Below are positions 35,719 to 43,949 of a stretch of 64,000 nucleotides of DNA, piece after piece. The notes beneath the pieces were generated by a model that saw only the letters and a program-made list of their open reading frames with translations, was not told the origin of the DNA and made no database searches. The DNA comes from Nocardia rhizosphaerihabitans (GTDB taxonomy: Bacteria; Actinomycetota; Actinomycetes; Mycobacteriales; Mycobacteriaceae): positions 349,743 to 413,742 of the forward strand of contig NZ_BMNE01000005.1 in assembly GCF_014646295.1 (NCBI RefSeq), read 5' to 3'. How positions within the stretch are numbered: position 1 is the first letter of the stretch; every line of letters starts with the position of its first letter. The translations under genes were made by a program, and so were the position numbers.

Positions 35719-35882
35719 AGCTATACCTCTGCATCCGTACCGATCAGCACTACCAAAACTGATTTCGGTCGGCCGAACTAATCAACATTTCGCAGCGTAC
35801 TCGCCCCGCGACACGAACTGCGCGGTTTGTTGACACTGACCGGACATATTGTGGTCTATCGGGCTCCCGCACACCAGTAGCT

Positions 35883-35911
35883 ACCGGGTGTCGATCAACA
35901 CAACACCCGGT
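35883..35911. terminator. Hairpin after the gene at 35934
   Basis: ACCGGGTGT / ACACCCGGT, 9-bp perfect arms, 11-nt loop, 23 nt beyond the stop of the leftward gene at 35934. The rest of the gap 35719-35933 should carry the promoter of the gene at 35206; no clear boxes identified. Confidence 0.55.
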
Positions 35912-35933
35912 TGAGGGCGCCTGACCAGGCCAT

Positions 35934-36476
35934 TCAGGCGGCCGAAGCGCGCAGCGCGAACCAGCCGTCGATCGGGTCGGCGAAACCGTGATAGACCAAC
36001 GGAATGCGCTGGTCGATCTCGAAATACCGGTAGACCGCCAGCATCGCCTGGCGCACCGAATGAGACTGGAAGTCATCGATGCGGCGCGGGCCGATGCGGT
36101 GCTCGGGCAGCAGTTCCAGGCGCATCAGTTCGGCCGGGTCGTCCATGTCAAGGCCCCACGGCGCCGGTTCCTCGATGAGATGGTCGTGCAGCACGGTGCG
36201 CGCGGTAGGCGGATCATGGCGGCTGCCCGCGAACGCGACGCGCTCGACGCGGGCGAGGCCGCGGGTGCTCAGCGGCGTGCGGACCGCCTCGATCAGGTCG
36301 ATCATGTCGACATCGGGTTTGGGTTCCGGCGTTCGTCCGGCGACCGGCGCTTGTTCGAGCATATGGAGCACCTGCCCACCGCGGACCAGCGGTTCGGGCA
36401 CCACGAAGAAGCTGATGCTCGGGCAGTCGCAGTGCATGCCGGTGAGGCACACCCGCGTGTGCAACGGATCGGACAT
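35934..36476 (-). CDS. Hypothetical protein, not recognised
   Basis: A 180-residue soluble protein with a strong ribosome site (GGAGGA 5 nt before the ATG at 36476). The N-terminus has a Cys-rich patch (VCLTGMHCDCP), possibly metal-binding; the rest is acidic with several aromatic residues near the C-terminus (YRYFEIDQRIPLVYHGF). No signal peptide, no known family. Isolated between a terminator hairpin and the regulator gene; no operon partner. Confidence 0.75.
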   Translation of the reverse strand: MSDPLHTRVCLTGMHCDCPSISFFVVPEPLVRGGQVLHMLEQAPVAGRTPEPKPDVDMIDLIEAVRTPLSTRGLARVERVAFAGSRHDPPTARTVLHDHLIEEPAPWGLDMDDPAELMRLELLPEHRIGPRRIDDFQSHSVRQAMLAVYRYFEIDQRIPLVYHGFADPIDGWFALRASAA

Positions 36477-36652
36477 AAGTCCTCCTCCGGTATCGGGTCG
36501 CCGGGACCCGTGACGTGCAGGATCGATGATTCCAACGCCATCCGCCGCGGGACGCGCCCGCCGACGGCGACCGTGCCGCACCAGTCAGTGTAGTGCCGTC
36601 GAGCGGCCTGGACAGGGGGTTCCGGCACGGAACGGAAACGATCCGCGAGCGG

Positions 36653-37606
36653 TCACGGTGCGATGGATTCGGTGTACCGGCGGGCCAGGGTGCGCAGATG
36701 GGCGACCAGTTCGGGCGGGCCGTCGACCCGGAAGTCCATCATCAGCATGCTCAAGTAGATCGCGATCGTCTCCATCGCGTCGGCGCCGGTATGCAGCACG
36801 CAGCTGTGGTCGTCGACCGGTTCGACGACACCGACGGCGGGGTTGATCCGGGCGATGACGGTCTCGGCCGGGGCGAGCACGGTGACGCGGGCGTGCACCC
36901 GCCAGCCGGTGGTCGCGATGTGGCGCATGACGAAGGCGACCAGATCGTCGTCGGGGAGTCTGCGTGGCGCGAACACCCGGTGACCCGCGGTGGCGCTGGT
37001 GATACGGGCGGCCGGGATCGCCTCCCAGGCGTGGGATTTCATGCTGTAGGCGACGAGGTACCAGCGGCGTTGCCAGTTGATCAGCCGGTAGGGCTCCAGC
37101 TCGATGTCGTCGTCGACGGTGACCGCGGTGGTGCGGCGGACGGCGTCGGCCAGCGTGGTGAGGATGCCCGCGGCGACCGGGGCGTCCGGTTCGCGCGAGC
37201 CGGTGGTGGCGGGGCCGATCTCGGTGGCGTCGTGCAGGGCGGAGACCTTGCGCTGCAAGCGTTTCGGCAGGATCTGCTCGATCTTGCGCAGGGCTCTGGT
37301 GAGCTGGTCGCCGAGATCGGAGACGGCGAGCGAGCCGTCGGCTGCCACGGCGATGGACAGGGCGACGGCCACCGCTTCGTCGTCGTCGAGTAGCAGTGGC
37401 GGCATCGTCGCGCCGCGCCCGAGCCGGTAGCCGCCGACGGCGCCGCGTTCGGCGTGCACGGGATAGCCGAGCTCACGCAGTCGCGAAATGTCGTTGCGGA
37501 CAGTGCGTTCGGTGATCTCCAGGCGATCGGCGAGTTCGCGGCCGGTGTAGGAGCGGTCCTGGAGCAGGGCGAGCAGGCGCAGGACGCGCGGTGTCGTCGC
37601 GGCCAT
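36653..37606 (-). CDS. HTH-WYL family transcriptional regulator (YafY-like)
   Basis: A 317-residue regulator: N-terminal winged HTH (TGRELADRLEITERTVRNDISRL), then a WYL domain (residues about 140-215, with the WYLVAY motif) and a C-terminal WCX-like region. WYL proteins sense small ligands or nucleic acids. It diverges from the DinB-like gene at 37700 with only 93 nt between the starts, so it probably controls that gene and itself. ATG at 37606 preceded by GAGGTG; a GTG two codons earlier is possible. Confidence 0.9.
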   Translation of the reverse strand: MAATTPRVLRLLALLQDRSYTGRELADRLEITERTVRNDISRLRELGYPVHAERGAVGGYRLGRGATMPPLLLDDDEAVAVALSIAVAADGSLAVSDLGDQLTRALRKIEQILPKRLQRKVSALHDATEIGPATTGSREPDAPVAAGILTTLADAVRRTTAVTVDDDIELEPYRLINWQRRWYLVAYSMKSHAWEAIPAARITSATAGHRVFAPRRLPDDDLVAFVMRHIATTGWRVHARVTVLAPAETVIARINPAVGVVEPVDDHSCVLHTGADAMETIAIYLSMLMMDFRVDGPPELVAHLRTLARRYTESIAP

Positions 37607-37642
37607 TGTCACCTCGTCGGAATCGGTGGAGCAATTAGGAAA

Positions 37643-37669
37643 GAAACGAGCCTAATAGGTTTCTAGGCT
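37643..37669. promoter_or_regulatory. Operator candidate between WYL regulator and DinB-like gene
   Basis: Two interleaved inverted repeats: GAAAC (37643) with GTTTC (37659), and AGCCTA (37649) with TAGGCT (37664). They lie in the centre of the 93-nt divergent region and may bind the WYL regulator. Promoter boxes not resolved. Confidence 0.4.
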
Positions 37670-37699
37670 GGAGTCATCACCGAGCAGGAAGGCTCCATC

Positions 37700-38326
37700 A
37701 TGAACAGCACCGCAGCCCTCGACACCGTGTGGCGCGACGTCGTCGCCACCTCCTACGCCGCCCTCGTCGACGTCGTCGCAGGCATCCGCGACGACCAGTG
37801 GAACCTGCCGACCCCGTGCTCGGAATGGACGGTCACCCAGGTGATCCAGCACGCGGCGGGCGACCAGCTCGCCTACGCCGCGGCCCTCGGCGTCGGCCCA
37901 GGCCCGAGCTACAACCCCTTCGCTCCGTCCGGCGCCGTCGACGGTTCCGCCGTTGAGCTGGTCCGCGCGGCCGTCGACCAGACCGCCGCCGCCTGGGCCA
38001 CCGTTGCCGACGCCACCGCCACCGTCCCCACCCCGCTCCCACACGGCGACCTCCCCACCGCCGTCGCCGCTACGTTGGCCGCCCTCGACGCCGCCGTCCA
38101 CGCCTGGGACATCGCCGTCGCCACCGGCCAGCCCTCCCCGCTGACCGACGACCTGGCGACCCACCTGCTGACCGCGGCCCGCACCGTCCACGCGGCGCCA
38201 GGCAGCGGTGTCGACGCCGAGATCGTCGAACCTCTGCGTCAGTGGGGCGCCTACGCTTCCGTCGTCGAGGCCACCTCCACCGGCCCGGTCGACGACCTCC
38301 TGCACTACCTCGGCCGCACCGCCTGA
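37700..38326 (+). CDS. TIGR03086-type mycothiol-dependent / DinB-fold protein
   Basis: A 208-residue four-helix-bundle protein: WNLPTPCSEWTVTQVIQHAAGDQ holds the Pro-Thr-Pro-Cys and the first metal-ligand His of the DinB/maleylpyruvate-isomerase N-terminal fold, with HAWDIAVATGQP giving the second. TIGR03086 proteins are thought to be metal-dependent, mycothiol-linked enzymes; the substrate is unknown. AGGAAGG lies just before the ATG. Diverges from the WYL regulator. Confidence 0.85.
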   Translation: MNSTAALDTVWRDVVATSYAALVDVVAGIRDDQWNLPTPCSEWTVTQVIQHAAGDQLAYAAALGVGPGPSYNPFAPSGAVDGSAVELVRAAVDQTAAAWATVADATATVPTPLPHGDLPTAVAATLAALDAAVHAWDIAVATGQPSPLTDDLATHLLTAARTVHAAPGSGVDAEIVEPLRQWGAYASVVEATSTGPVDDLLHYLGRTA

Positions 38327-38333
38327 GCAAGCC

Positions 38334-40304
38334 TCAGCGGCGGACCGTGATCAGGGTGAAGGGACCGATGTCGGTGGTGGTGAAGGCGGGGTCGGCGAAG
38401 AGGGTCTTGGGGAAGGCGACGGTGTAGCGCTTGACGTTCGGGTCGTTGGGGTAGACGTCTTCGGCCAGGCGCAGGGTGTAGGTGTCGCCGTCGCGGCGGA
38501 AGAGGAAAGCGTCGGGGGCTCGCCACGGGGCCGTCGACATGGCGTCGAGGAGGGCGGGAGCGGAGTCGAGTTTGCTCCAGGCGGCGATGGTGGCTGCGCG
38601 GTCTTTGAAGTCCGACAGGGGGTTCGCGTAATGCGAGGTGAGGGCCTGGAAGCCGAAGTACGGGTAGAAGGACAGGAAGCTGGTGTCGGCGGTGAGGACG
38701 ACGGTTTCGTCTCGGGGACGGCCTGTTCGGGCCAGCAGGGCCTCGTCGACAGCGTGGTAGTAGGCCACTGCCGAGGGCTTGCGCTTGTCGGCGCGTTCGC
38801 CGAAAGTGCCCTCCGCGTTGGGCACATCGGTGGGCACCGTGTCGGTGTAGGCGGTGTCGATCTCGTGGGTGAGCACGGTCGGGATGTGCTGGGCGAAGGC
38901 CAGCGCGCCGAGCACCGCCACCACGCCCGCCGCAGTGCGCACCGGGGTCGAGTCGTTCATCGCTCGATAGACCAGGGCCGCGGTTTCGACGAAGCCGAAA
39001 ACGCCTGCGGCGGCGAGCAGGGCGAGCAGCACCGGCTCCAACCGGAACGACAGCAGCGTGGTGCCCGCGGCGGTCGCGGCCATCGACAGCAGCGTCCACA
39101 GGTAGATCGCCACCACCCCGAGCCCCAGCGACTGTGCCCGGCGCGAGGTTCCGGCGCGCAGCACCAGCCACAGCACTCCGAGCAGGCACAGCGCACCGCG
39201 CAGTGAGAACTCCAGCATCGGGAACGCCAGCTCGGCGCCCGACTGCGGCAGATAGTGGAAGGCGTTGCCCGAGGGCAGTTTCGCCCCCGACAGCATCTTC
39301 AGCAGATACGGCGCCCACACCACCAGCGCGAGCACGGCGGCGATGGCCCCGATGACGACCAGCTTGGTCAGCGGCGCGATCGCCGACCGCCACGGCGCCG
39401 GACCACCGACGGCACGGGGTCCGCCGACCCGCGGCCGCAGGTCCTCCTTGCGCGTGTACACGGCCACACCCGCCGCGACCACGGCCATCAGCACCACCGT
39501 GAACGCCACGATCGCCAGGTACAGCGTGTAGAAGCAGGCGGCGACGCCGAGGAACAGCCCGGTGCCGAGCACCGCGCCCCACCCGCCCGACGACCGGTGC
39601 AGCGCACCCCAGGCGAGCACGAGCACCGGCGGAATGAACACGACCAGCACCGCGCCATAGGCCTCGGGGGAGGCGTAGGCCAGCGTCATGGCGGTCACCG
39701 CCGCCGCGGCGCCGACCGCGAGATCGGCCCGCACCAGCTGCGTCCACAACACCAGCGCCACCGCCGCGGCGACCGCGAGCAGCCCGATCGCGTACGGCTT
39801 GAACACTTCCCAGCCGTCCATACCGAGGACATTGCCGACCCGCCCGCCGATCCAGAACCAGCCCGCCGGATAGAACGGCGGCAGATCGACATAGGTCATA
39901 TCCCGCAGCGCCGCGCTGTCGGTGAGCCGCGTCAGATACTCGGTGCGAAACTCCTGATCCACCGAGACACCGAACAGATACAGCTTGGTCGCCGCCAGCG
40001 GCATCCCGAGCGTCACCGTCACGAAGCTCGAAATGCCCACCCAGGAGGCCAGTTTCGCCACCACCGGCCACTTCCGCAGCCGGATCAGCAGCACCGAGAC
40101 CACCAGCAGCGCGATGGCGACGACCTGGCCGACGGTGGTCAGCGCCCGAGTCACATTGGAGGAGTTGAACGCGGGCCACTGCACCGCCGAGAAGGCGAAC
40201 AGCCCGACCGCGGCGACGACGAGCGCAACCAGCGCCGCCGCAACACCCTCACCGACCCCGGCCCCGATCCTGCGCACCGACCGCACCTGTTCGTTCGTCG
40301 TCAT
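38334..40304 (-). CDS. aftA: Galactan 5-O-arabinofuranosyltransferase AftA
   Basis: A 656-residue GT-C protein with about 11-13 hydrophobic helices and a C-terminal periplasmic domain (M. tuberculosis AftA is 643). The conserved segment DQEFRTEYLTRLTDSAALRD followed by YVDLPPFYPAGWFW marks AftA. It adds the first arabinofuranose to the galactan using decaprenyl-phospho-arabinose. GGAGGA precedes the ATG at 40304. Order aftA-dprE2-dprE1-gtrA matches mycobacteria, but aftA is separated from dprE2 by a hairpin and from the Emb genes by four unrelated genes. Confidence 0.92.
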   Translation of the reverse strand: MTTNEQVRSVRRIGAGVGEGVAAALVALVVAAVGLFAFSAVQWPAFNSSNVTRALTTVGQVVAIALLVVSVLLIRLRKWPVVAKLASWVGISSFVTVTLGMPLAATKLYLFGVSVDQEFRTEYLTRLTDSAALRDMTYVDLPPFYPAGWFWIGGRVGNVLGMDGWEVFKPYAIGLLAVAAAVALVLWTQLVRADLAVGAAAAVTAMTLAYASPEAYGAVLVVFIPPVLVLAWGALHRSSGGWGAVLGTGLFLGVAACFYTLYLAIVAFTVVLMAVVAAGVAVYTRKEDLRPRVGGPRAVGGPAPWRSAIAPLTKLVVIGAIAAVLALVVWAPYLLKMLSGAKLPSGNAFHYLPQSGAELAFPMLEFSLRGALCLLGVLWLVLRAGTSRRAQSLGLGVVAIYLWTLLSMAATAAGTTLLSFRLEPVLLALLAAAGVFGFVETAALVYRAMNDSTPVRTAAGVVAVLGALAFAQHIPTVLTHEIDTAYTDTVPTDVPNAEGTFGERADKRKPSAVAYYHAVDEALLARTGRPRDETVVLTADTSFLSFYPYFGFQALTSHYANPLSDFKDRAATIAAWSKLDSAPALLDAMSTAPWRAPDAFLFRRDGDTYTLRLAEDVYPNDPNVKRYTVAFPKTLFADPAFTTTDIGPFTLITVRR

Positions 40305-40383
40305 CGGCGCGCTGTCCTCCAGCTCCTGTCGGCTCTACGGTCCGGGCCAGCCTAGTGGAGGCCATGCCCGTGGGCGTGAACGA

Positions 40384-40419
40384 GAACTGCCGCACCATCC
40401 GGGGACGATGCGGCAGTTC
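40384..40419. terminator. Hairpin between dprE2 and aftA
   Basis: GAACTGCCGCA / TGCGGCAGTTC, 11-bp perfect arms, 14-nt loop, 15 nt after the dprE2 stop. Suggests that dprE1-dprE2 ends here and aftA has its own promoter in 40305-40383. Confidence 0.65.
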
Positions 40420-40433
40420 GGGGCAGCGAGAGA

Positions 40434-41213
40434 TCAGATCGGCAGCTTGCGGAAGATCGGGCGCGGCACGTGGCGCAGCGCCGACATCAGGAAGCGGGCC
40501 TCGCCGGGCGCCCAGACGATCTCGGTGCCCTTCTCCGAGGCGGAGACGGCCATCCGGGCGACGTCCTCGGGGTCGACCGTGAGCGGGGCTTCCTTGGAGC
40601 CGGTGGCTTCCCAGTGCGCCTTCGTCGCCGAGGTGCGCACCTGCATCGGGCGAACGACGGTGACGCGCGGGCCGTGCGGGCGCAGCGCCTCGCCGAGGCC
40701 GAGGTAGAAGCCGTCGAGGCCGGCCTTGGTGGAGCCGTAGACGAAGTTGGAGCGGCGAACGCGCTCACCGGCCACCGAGGACATGACGATGATCCGGCCG
40801 TGGCCCTGCGCCTTGAACTTCTCGCCGACCAGCACGCCCACCGACACACCGGCGGTGTAGTTGATGCCGACGGTCATGACCGCCTTGCGCTGGTTCTGCC
40901 ACAGCTCCTCGGCGTCGCCGAGGACACCGAACGCCACGATCGCGACGTCGACGTCACCCGCGGCGAACGCGGAGTCGACGACCTTGGGATGCGAGTCGGT
41001 GTCGAGCGCGTCGAAGTCGATGACGTCGACCTGGGTCGCACCGGCCGCCTTCAGCTGCGCGACCGCGCCCTCGAGCAGCGGGTCGCCGGGCAGGTTGGCC
41101 AGGACGATCCGGGCCGGGCTCTTGCGCAGGTACTCGGCGCAGATCGCGAGACCGATCTCGGAGGTACCGCCGAACAGCAGAATGGTCTGTGGGTTGCCCA
41201 CTGCGTTGATCAC
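40434..41213 (-). CDS. dprE2: Decaprenylphospho-beta-D-ribose 2-oxidase second component DprE2 (keto reductase)
   Basis: A 259-residue SDR: the nucleotide-binding segment TILLFGGTSEIGLAI, Ser in VMSSVAG and the Tyr-Lys pair in VYGSTKAG. It reduces decaprenylphospho-2-keto-arabinose from DprE1 to DPA, the arabinose donor. Starts at GTG that overlaps the DprE1 stop (GTGA), so the two are coupled. Length close to the mycobacterial enzyme (254). Confidence 0.95.
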   Translation of the reverse strand: MINAVGNPQTILLFGGTSEIGLAICAEYLRKSPARIVLANLPGDPLLEGAVAQLKAAGATQVDVIDFDALDTDSHPKVVDSAFAAGDVDVAIVAFGVLGDAEELWQNQRKAVMTVGINYTAGVSVGVLVGEKFKAQGHGRIIVMSSVAGERVRRSNFVYGSTKAGLDGFYLGLGEALRPHGPRVTVVRPMQVRTSATKAHWEATGSKEAPLTVDPEDVARMAVSASEKGTEIVWAPGEARFLMSALRHVPRPIFRKLPI

Positions 41214-42637
41214 TGGAGCTCCAGCCTCCTGGCCATATCGGACATGAAAACGCCGGTCGGGTCGACGCTGCGGCGGATCTTGATCCACTCGTCGATCCGC
41301 GGGTACATCTTGTGGAACGCCTCCGCGCTCGTCCGCGAGTCCTTCGCGGTGTAGAGGCGGCCGCCGAACTCCATCACGCGCCGGTCCAGATCGGTGACCA
41401 GCTCGTTGAGGCCACGACGGATCGGGAAGTCGACGCAGATGTTCCAGCCGGGCATCGGGAAGCTCAGCGGCGCCGCGTTGCCCTCGCCGAACAGCTTGAA
41501 CACGTTGAGCGCCGAGATGTGCCCGGACGCCTGGATGTCGATGATGATCCGCTTGAACTCTTCGACGGCCTCGGTCGGGACCACGAACTGGTACTGCAGG
41601 AAGCCTGCCGAACCGTAGACCCGGTTCCACTCCGCGATCATGTCGAGCGGGTGATAGAACTGCGTCAGGTTCTGGACCTTGCCGGTGTAGGTGCCGCCCA
41701 TGGCGTAGTACGCCTCGCCGACCGCGCCGAGCGAGAGGCGGTTGGCCGACCAGCTCGGGAAGATGTTCGGCACCGTCAGCAGCTGCGGCGCGTCGAACTT
41801 CAGCGGATTCTTGCGCAGCTTCTTGGGCAGCTCGTCGACCTTGGCCAAGCGGCCTCGGGTCAGGCAGGCGCGACCCAGCTTGGGCAGCGGGTTCATCACG
41901 TCGAACCACGCGCTCGAGTAGGTGTAGTTCGCCTCGCTGCCGTCGCTGTGCACCGCGATGGTCTCGTCGAGCGTCGACGTCTTCACACCGTCGTTGAGGA
42001 AGTAGGCCGTCTCCGTCGGCGCCATCTCGACGGTCGCGCGCAGGATGATGCCGGTCAGGCCGTTGCCGCCGACGGTGGCCCAGAACAGCTCGGCGTCGGT
42101 GGTCGGCGAGATCGTGCGCACCTGACCGTCGGCGGTCAGCAGGTCGATCGAGCGGACGTGGTTGCCGAAGCTGCCTTCGCTGTGGTGGTTCTTGCCGTGG
42201 ATATCGGAGGCGATGGCGCCGCCGATGGTCACCTGGCGGGTGCCGGGTAGCACGGGGACCCACAGGCCGAACGGCAGCGCGGCCTTCATCAGCTGGTCCA
42301 GGCTCACGCCGCCGTCCACGTCGACCATGCGGGAATCGCGGTCGATACGGTGGATGCGGTTGAGCGCAGGCATGTCGATGACGAGCCCGCCCGCGTTCTG
42401 CGCGTGGTCGCCGTAGGAGCGGCCGAGGCCGCGGGCGATCACGCCGCGTCGCAGGTGCGCCGGCTTGGAGTCGTTGTCCTCGGCGACCATGCTCACGGCC
42501 TTGACGATCAACTCGGGATCGCTGGTCGAGAGCACTTCGGCGGAGGTGGGTGCGGTGCGACCCCATCCGGTGAGCGTGCGCGTGCGCGTAGGCAGCGCAA
42601 ACGCACCGTCGGTGGTGGTCGGAATGTTCTCGGACAT
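41210..42637 (-). CDS. dprE1: Decaprenylphospho-beta-D-ribose oxidase DprE1
   Basis: A 475-residue FAD-dependent oxidase (mycobacterial 461). FAD-binding segments: RGLGRSYGDHAQN, PGTRQVTIGGAIASDIHGK and GSFGNHV. The inhibitor-target cysteine of benzothiazinones (Cys387 in M. tuberculosis) is present as Cys401 in PGWNICVDFPI. It oxidises decaprenylphospho-ribose as the first step of epimerisation. Divergent from the GtrA gene; its promoter must be in the short gap 42638-42694. Confidence 0.96.
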   Translation of the reverse strand: MSENIPTTTDGAFALPTRTRTLTGWGRTAPTSAEVLSTSDPELIVKAVSMVAEDNDSKPAHLRRGVIARGLGRSYGDHAQNAGGLVIDMPALNRIHRIDRDSRMVDVDGGVSLDQLMKAALPFGLWVPVLPGTRQVTIGGAIASDIHGKNHHSEGSFGNHVRSIDLLTADGQVRTISPTTDAELFWATVGGNGLTGIILRATVEMAPTETAYFLNDGVKTSTLDETIAVHSDGSEANYTYSSAWFDVMNPLPKLGRACLTRGRLAKVDELPKKLRKNPLKFDAPQLLTVPNIFPSWSANRLSLGAVGEAYYAMGGTYTGKVQNLTQFYHPLDMIAEWNRVYGSAGFLQYQFVVPTEAVEEFKRIIIDIQASGHISALNVFKLFGEGNAAPLSFPMPGWNICVDFPIRRGLNELVTDLDRRVMEFGGRLYTAKDSRTSAEAFHKMYPRIDEWIKIRRSVDPTGVFMSDMARRLELQ

Positions 42638-42694
42638 CGGCTAAGAGGCTACATGCATGGCGGGAAACGCGACCGGTCTCGTAGTCTTCCTCAC

Positions 42695-43150
42695 GTGCAA
42701 GCCCAACCGCATCTGCCGCTTCCCGCCGAAATTCCCCTGGTCGACGAGCCCGGTGGAACCGAAGTAGACCTGAAGACGCAGATCGTGCGGTTCACGCTGA
42801 CCGGCGGCCTCTCGGCGATCGTCGACTACGGCATCTACAGCCTGCTGCTGAACCTGGTCGGCCTGCCGGTGAGCCTGGCCAAGGCCATCAGCTTCGTCGC
42901 GGGAACGACCACCGCGTACCTGATCAACCGCCGCTGGACGTTCAAGGCCGAACCGAGCAGGGCGCGCTTCTTCGCCGTTGTCGCGCTCTACGCGGTGACC
43001 TTCGCCGTGCAGGTCGGCATCAACGCGGTGCTGTACTTCGCGCTGCCCGACGAGTGGTGGCGGCAGCCATTGGCGTTCGTCATCGCGCAGGGCACCGCAA
43101 CCGTCATCAACTTCGTCGTGCAGCGGCTGGTGATCTTCAAGATCAAGTAG
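42695..43150 (+). CDS. GtrA family membrane protein (Rv3789-like)
   Basis: A 151-residue protein with four hydrophobic helices and the GtrA signatures (FTLTGGLSAIVDYGIYSLL; NRRWTFKAE; FVVQRLVIFK at the end). In mycobacteria Rv3789 lies beside dprE1 and was linked to decaprenylphospho-arabinose export or arabinan priming; position here agrees. The GTG at 42695 gives a family-like N-terminus; an ATG at 42653 would add 14 residues. Ends directly against the stop of the leftward gene. Confidence 0.88.
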   Translation: MQAQPHLPLPAEIPLVDEPGGTEVDLKTQIVRFTLTGGLSAIVDYGIYSLLLNLVGLPVSLAKAISFVAGTTTAYLINRRWTFKAEPSRARFFAVVALYAVTFAVQVGINAVLYFALPDEWWRQPLAFVIAQGTATVINFVVQRLVIFKIK

Positions 43151-43780
43151 TCAGCTGGCCTTCGCCGCCGCGGGTGCAGGCTGCTTGCCGGCCTTGACGC
43201 CGAAGTAGTCGCCGCCCTTCGCCCTGACATTGTCGGTGCCCCACTCGCGGCGATCCCGCGCGACCGGCACCATCTGCGGGATGTGCTTGCGGCAGTGGAT
43301 ATAGGCTTCTTCCACGTCGACGACGACCCAGACCTGCGACGTCTTCCCGCGTTCAGGGTCGGGCAGATCGCTGACGGTCTCGCGTAGCTCACTGTCGGCA
43401 ACCATGCGGGCTTTCCCGTTGATGTGCAGCCCGATCAAGTCGCGAACGAAGTCGATCATCAAGATCCCCACGTGCGGGTTCTCGAGGATGTTGCCGAGGC
43501 TGGCCATTACTCCGTTACCTCGATATTCGGGGTACGCAATCGTGCGTTCGTCGATGACGTGCAGGAATCCCGGGGTACCCGCGCGGAAGCTGGCGTCACA
43601 TTCGCCGTGCGAGTCGGCGGTGGAGATGAACGCCATGTCCATCCGCGCGACGAATTCGACCATGGATGGGTTCAGGTAGTCGATCACCTGGTCGTCGTAG
43701 AAGCGTTCCGCCCTGTCCGCGGTGCCCAACGTGTCCTGAAGCTCGTGCTCTCCGTCGCTGCCGACGTGTTTTCCGGGCAT
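43151..43780 (-). CDS. Pyridoxamine 5'-phosphate oxidase family FMN-binding protein
   Basis: A 209-residue split-barrel flavin protein: MDMAFISTADSHGECDASFRAG and NILENPHVGILMIDFV are typical for this class, with LHINGKARMV. It probably binds FMN or F420 and acts as a general oxidoreductase; the substrate is not identifiable. The stop abuts the stop of the GtrA gene, convergent. The 169-nt gap to the molybdoenzyme gene must hold its promoter. Confidence 0.85.
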   Translation of the reverse strand: MPGKHVGSDGEHELQDTLGTADRAERFYDDQVIDYLNPSMVEFVARMDMAFISTADSHGECDASFRAGTPGFLHVIDERTIAYPEYRGNGVMASLGNILENPHVGILMIDFVRDLIGLHINGKARMVADSELRETVSDLPDPERGKTSQVWVVVDVEEAYIHCRKHIPQMVPVARDRREWGTDNVRAKGGDYFGVKAGKQPAPAAAKAS

Positions 43781-43949
43781 CGGGGCCCCCTCTGCTAGCC
43801 GAACCGGGTGCTGCGGGTTTCGCGCTGAAACCCCCGCTTGTGACCGCAATCTCACCCAGTGTAGGGGACCGTCACAAGTCGTGGGGCGTGTCCATTGTTG
43901 CGAATGGCATGGAAGCCTGGTTTGCGCAACGGTTTCCGGGGTGGACTGA

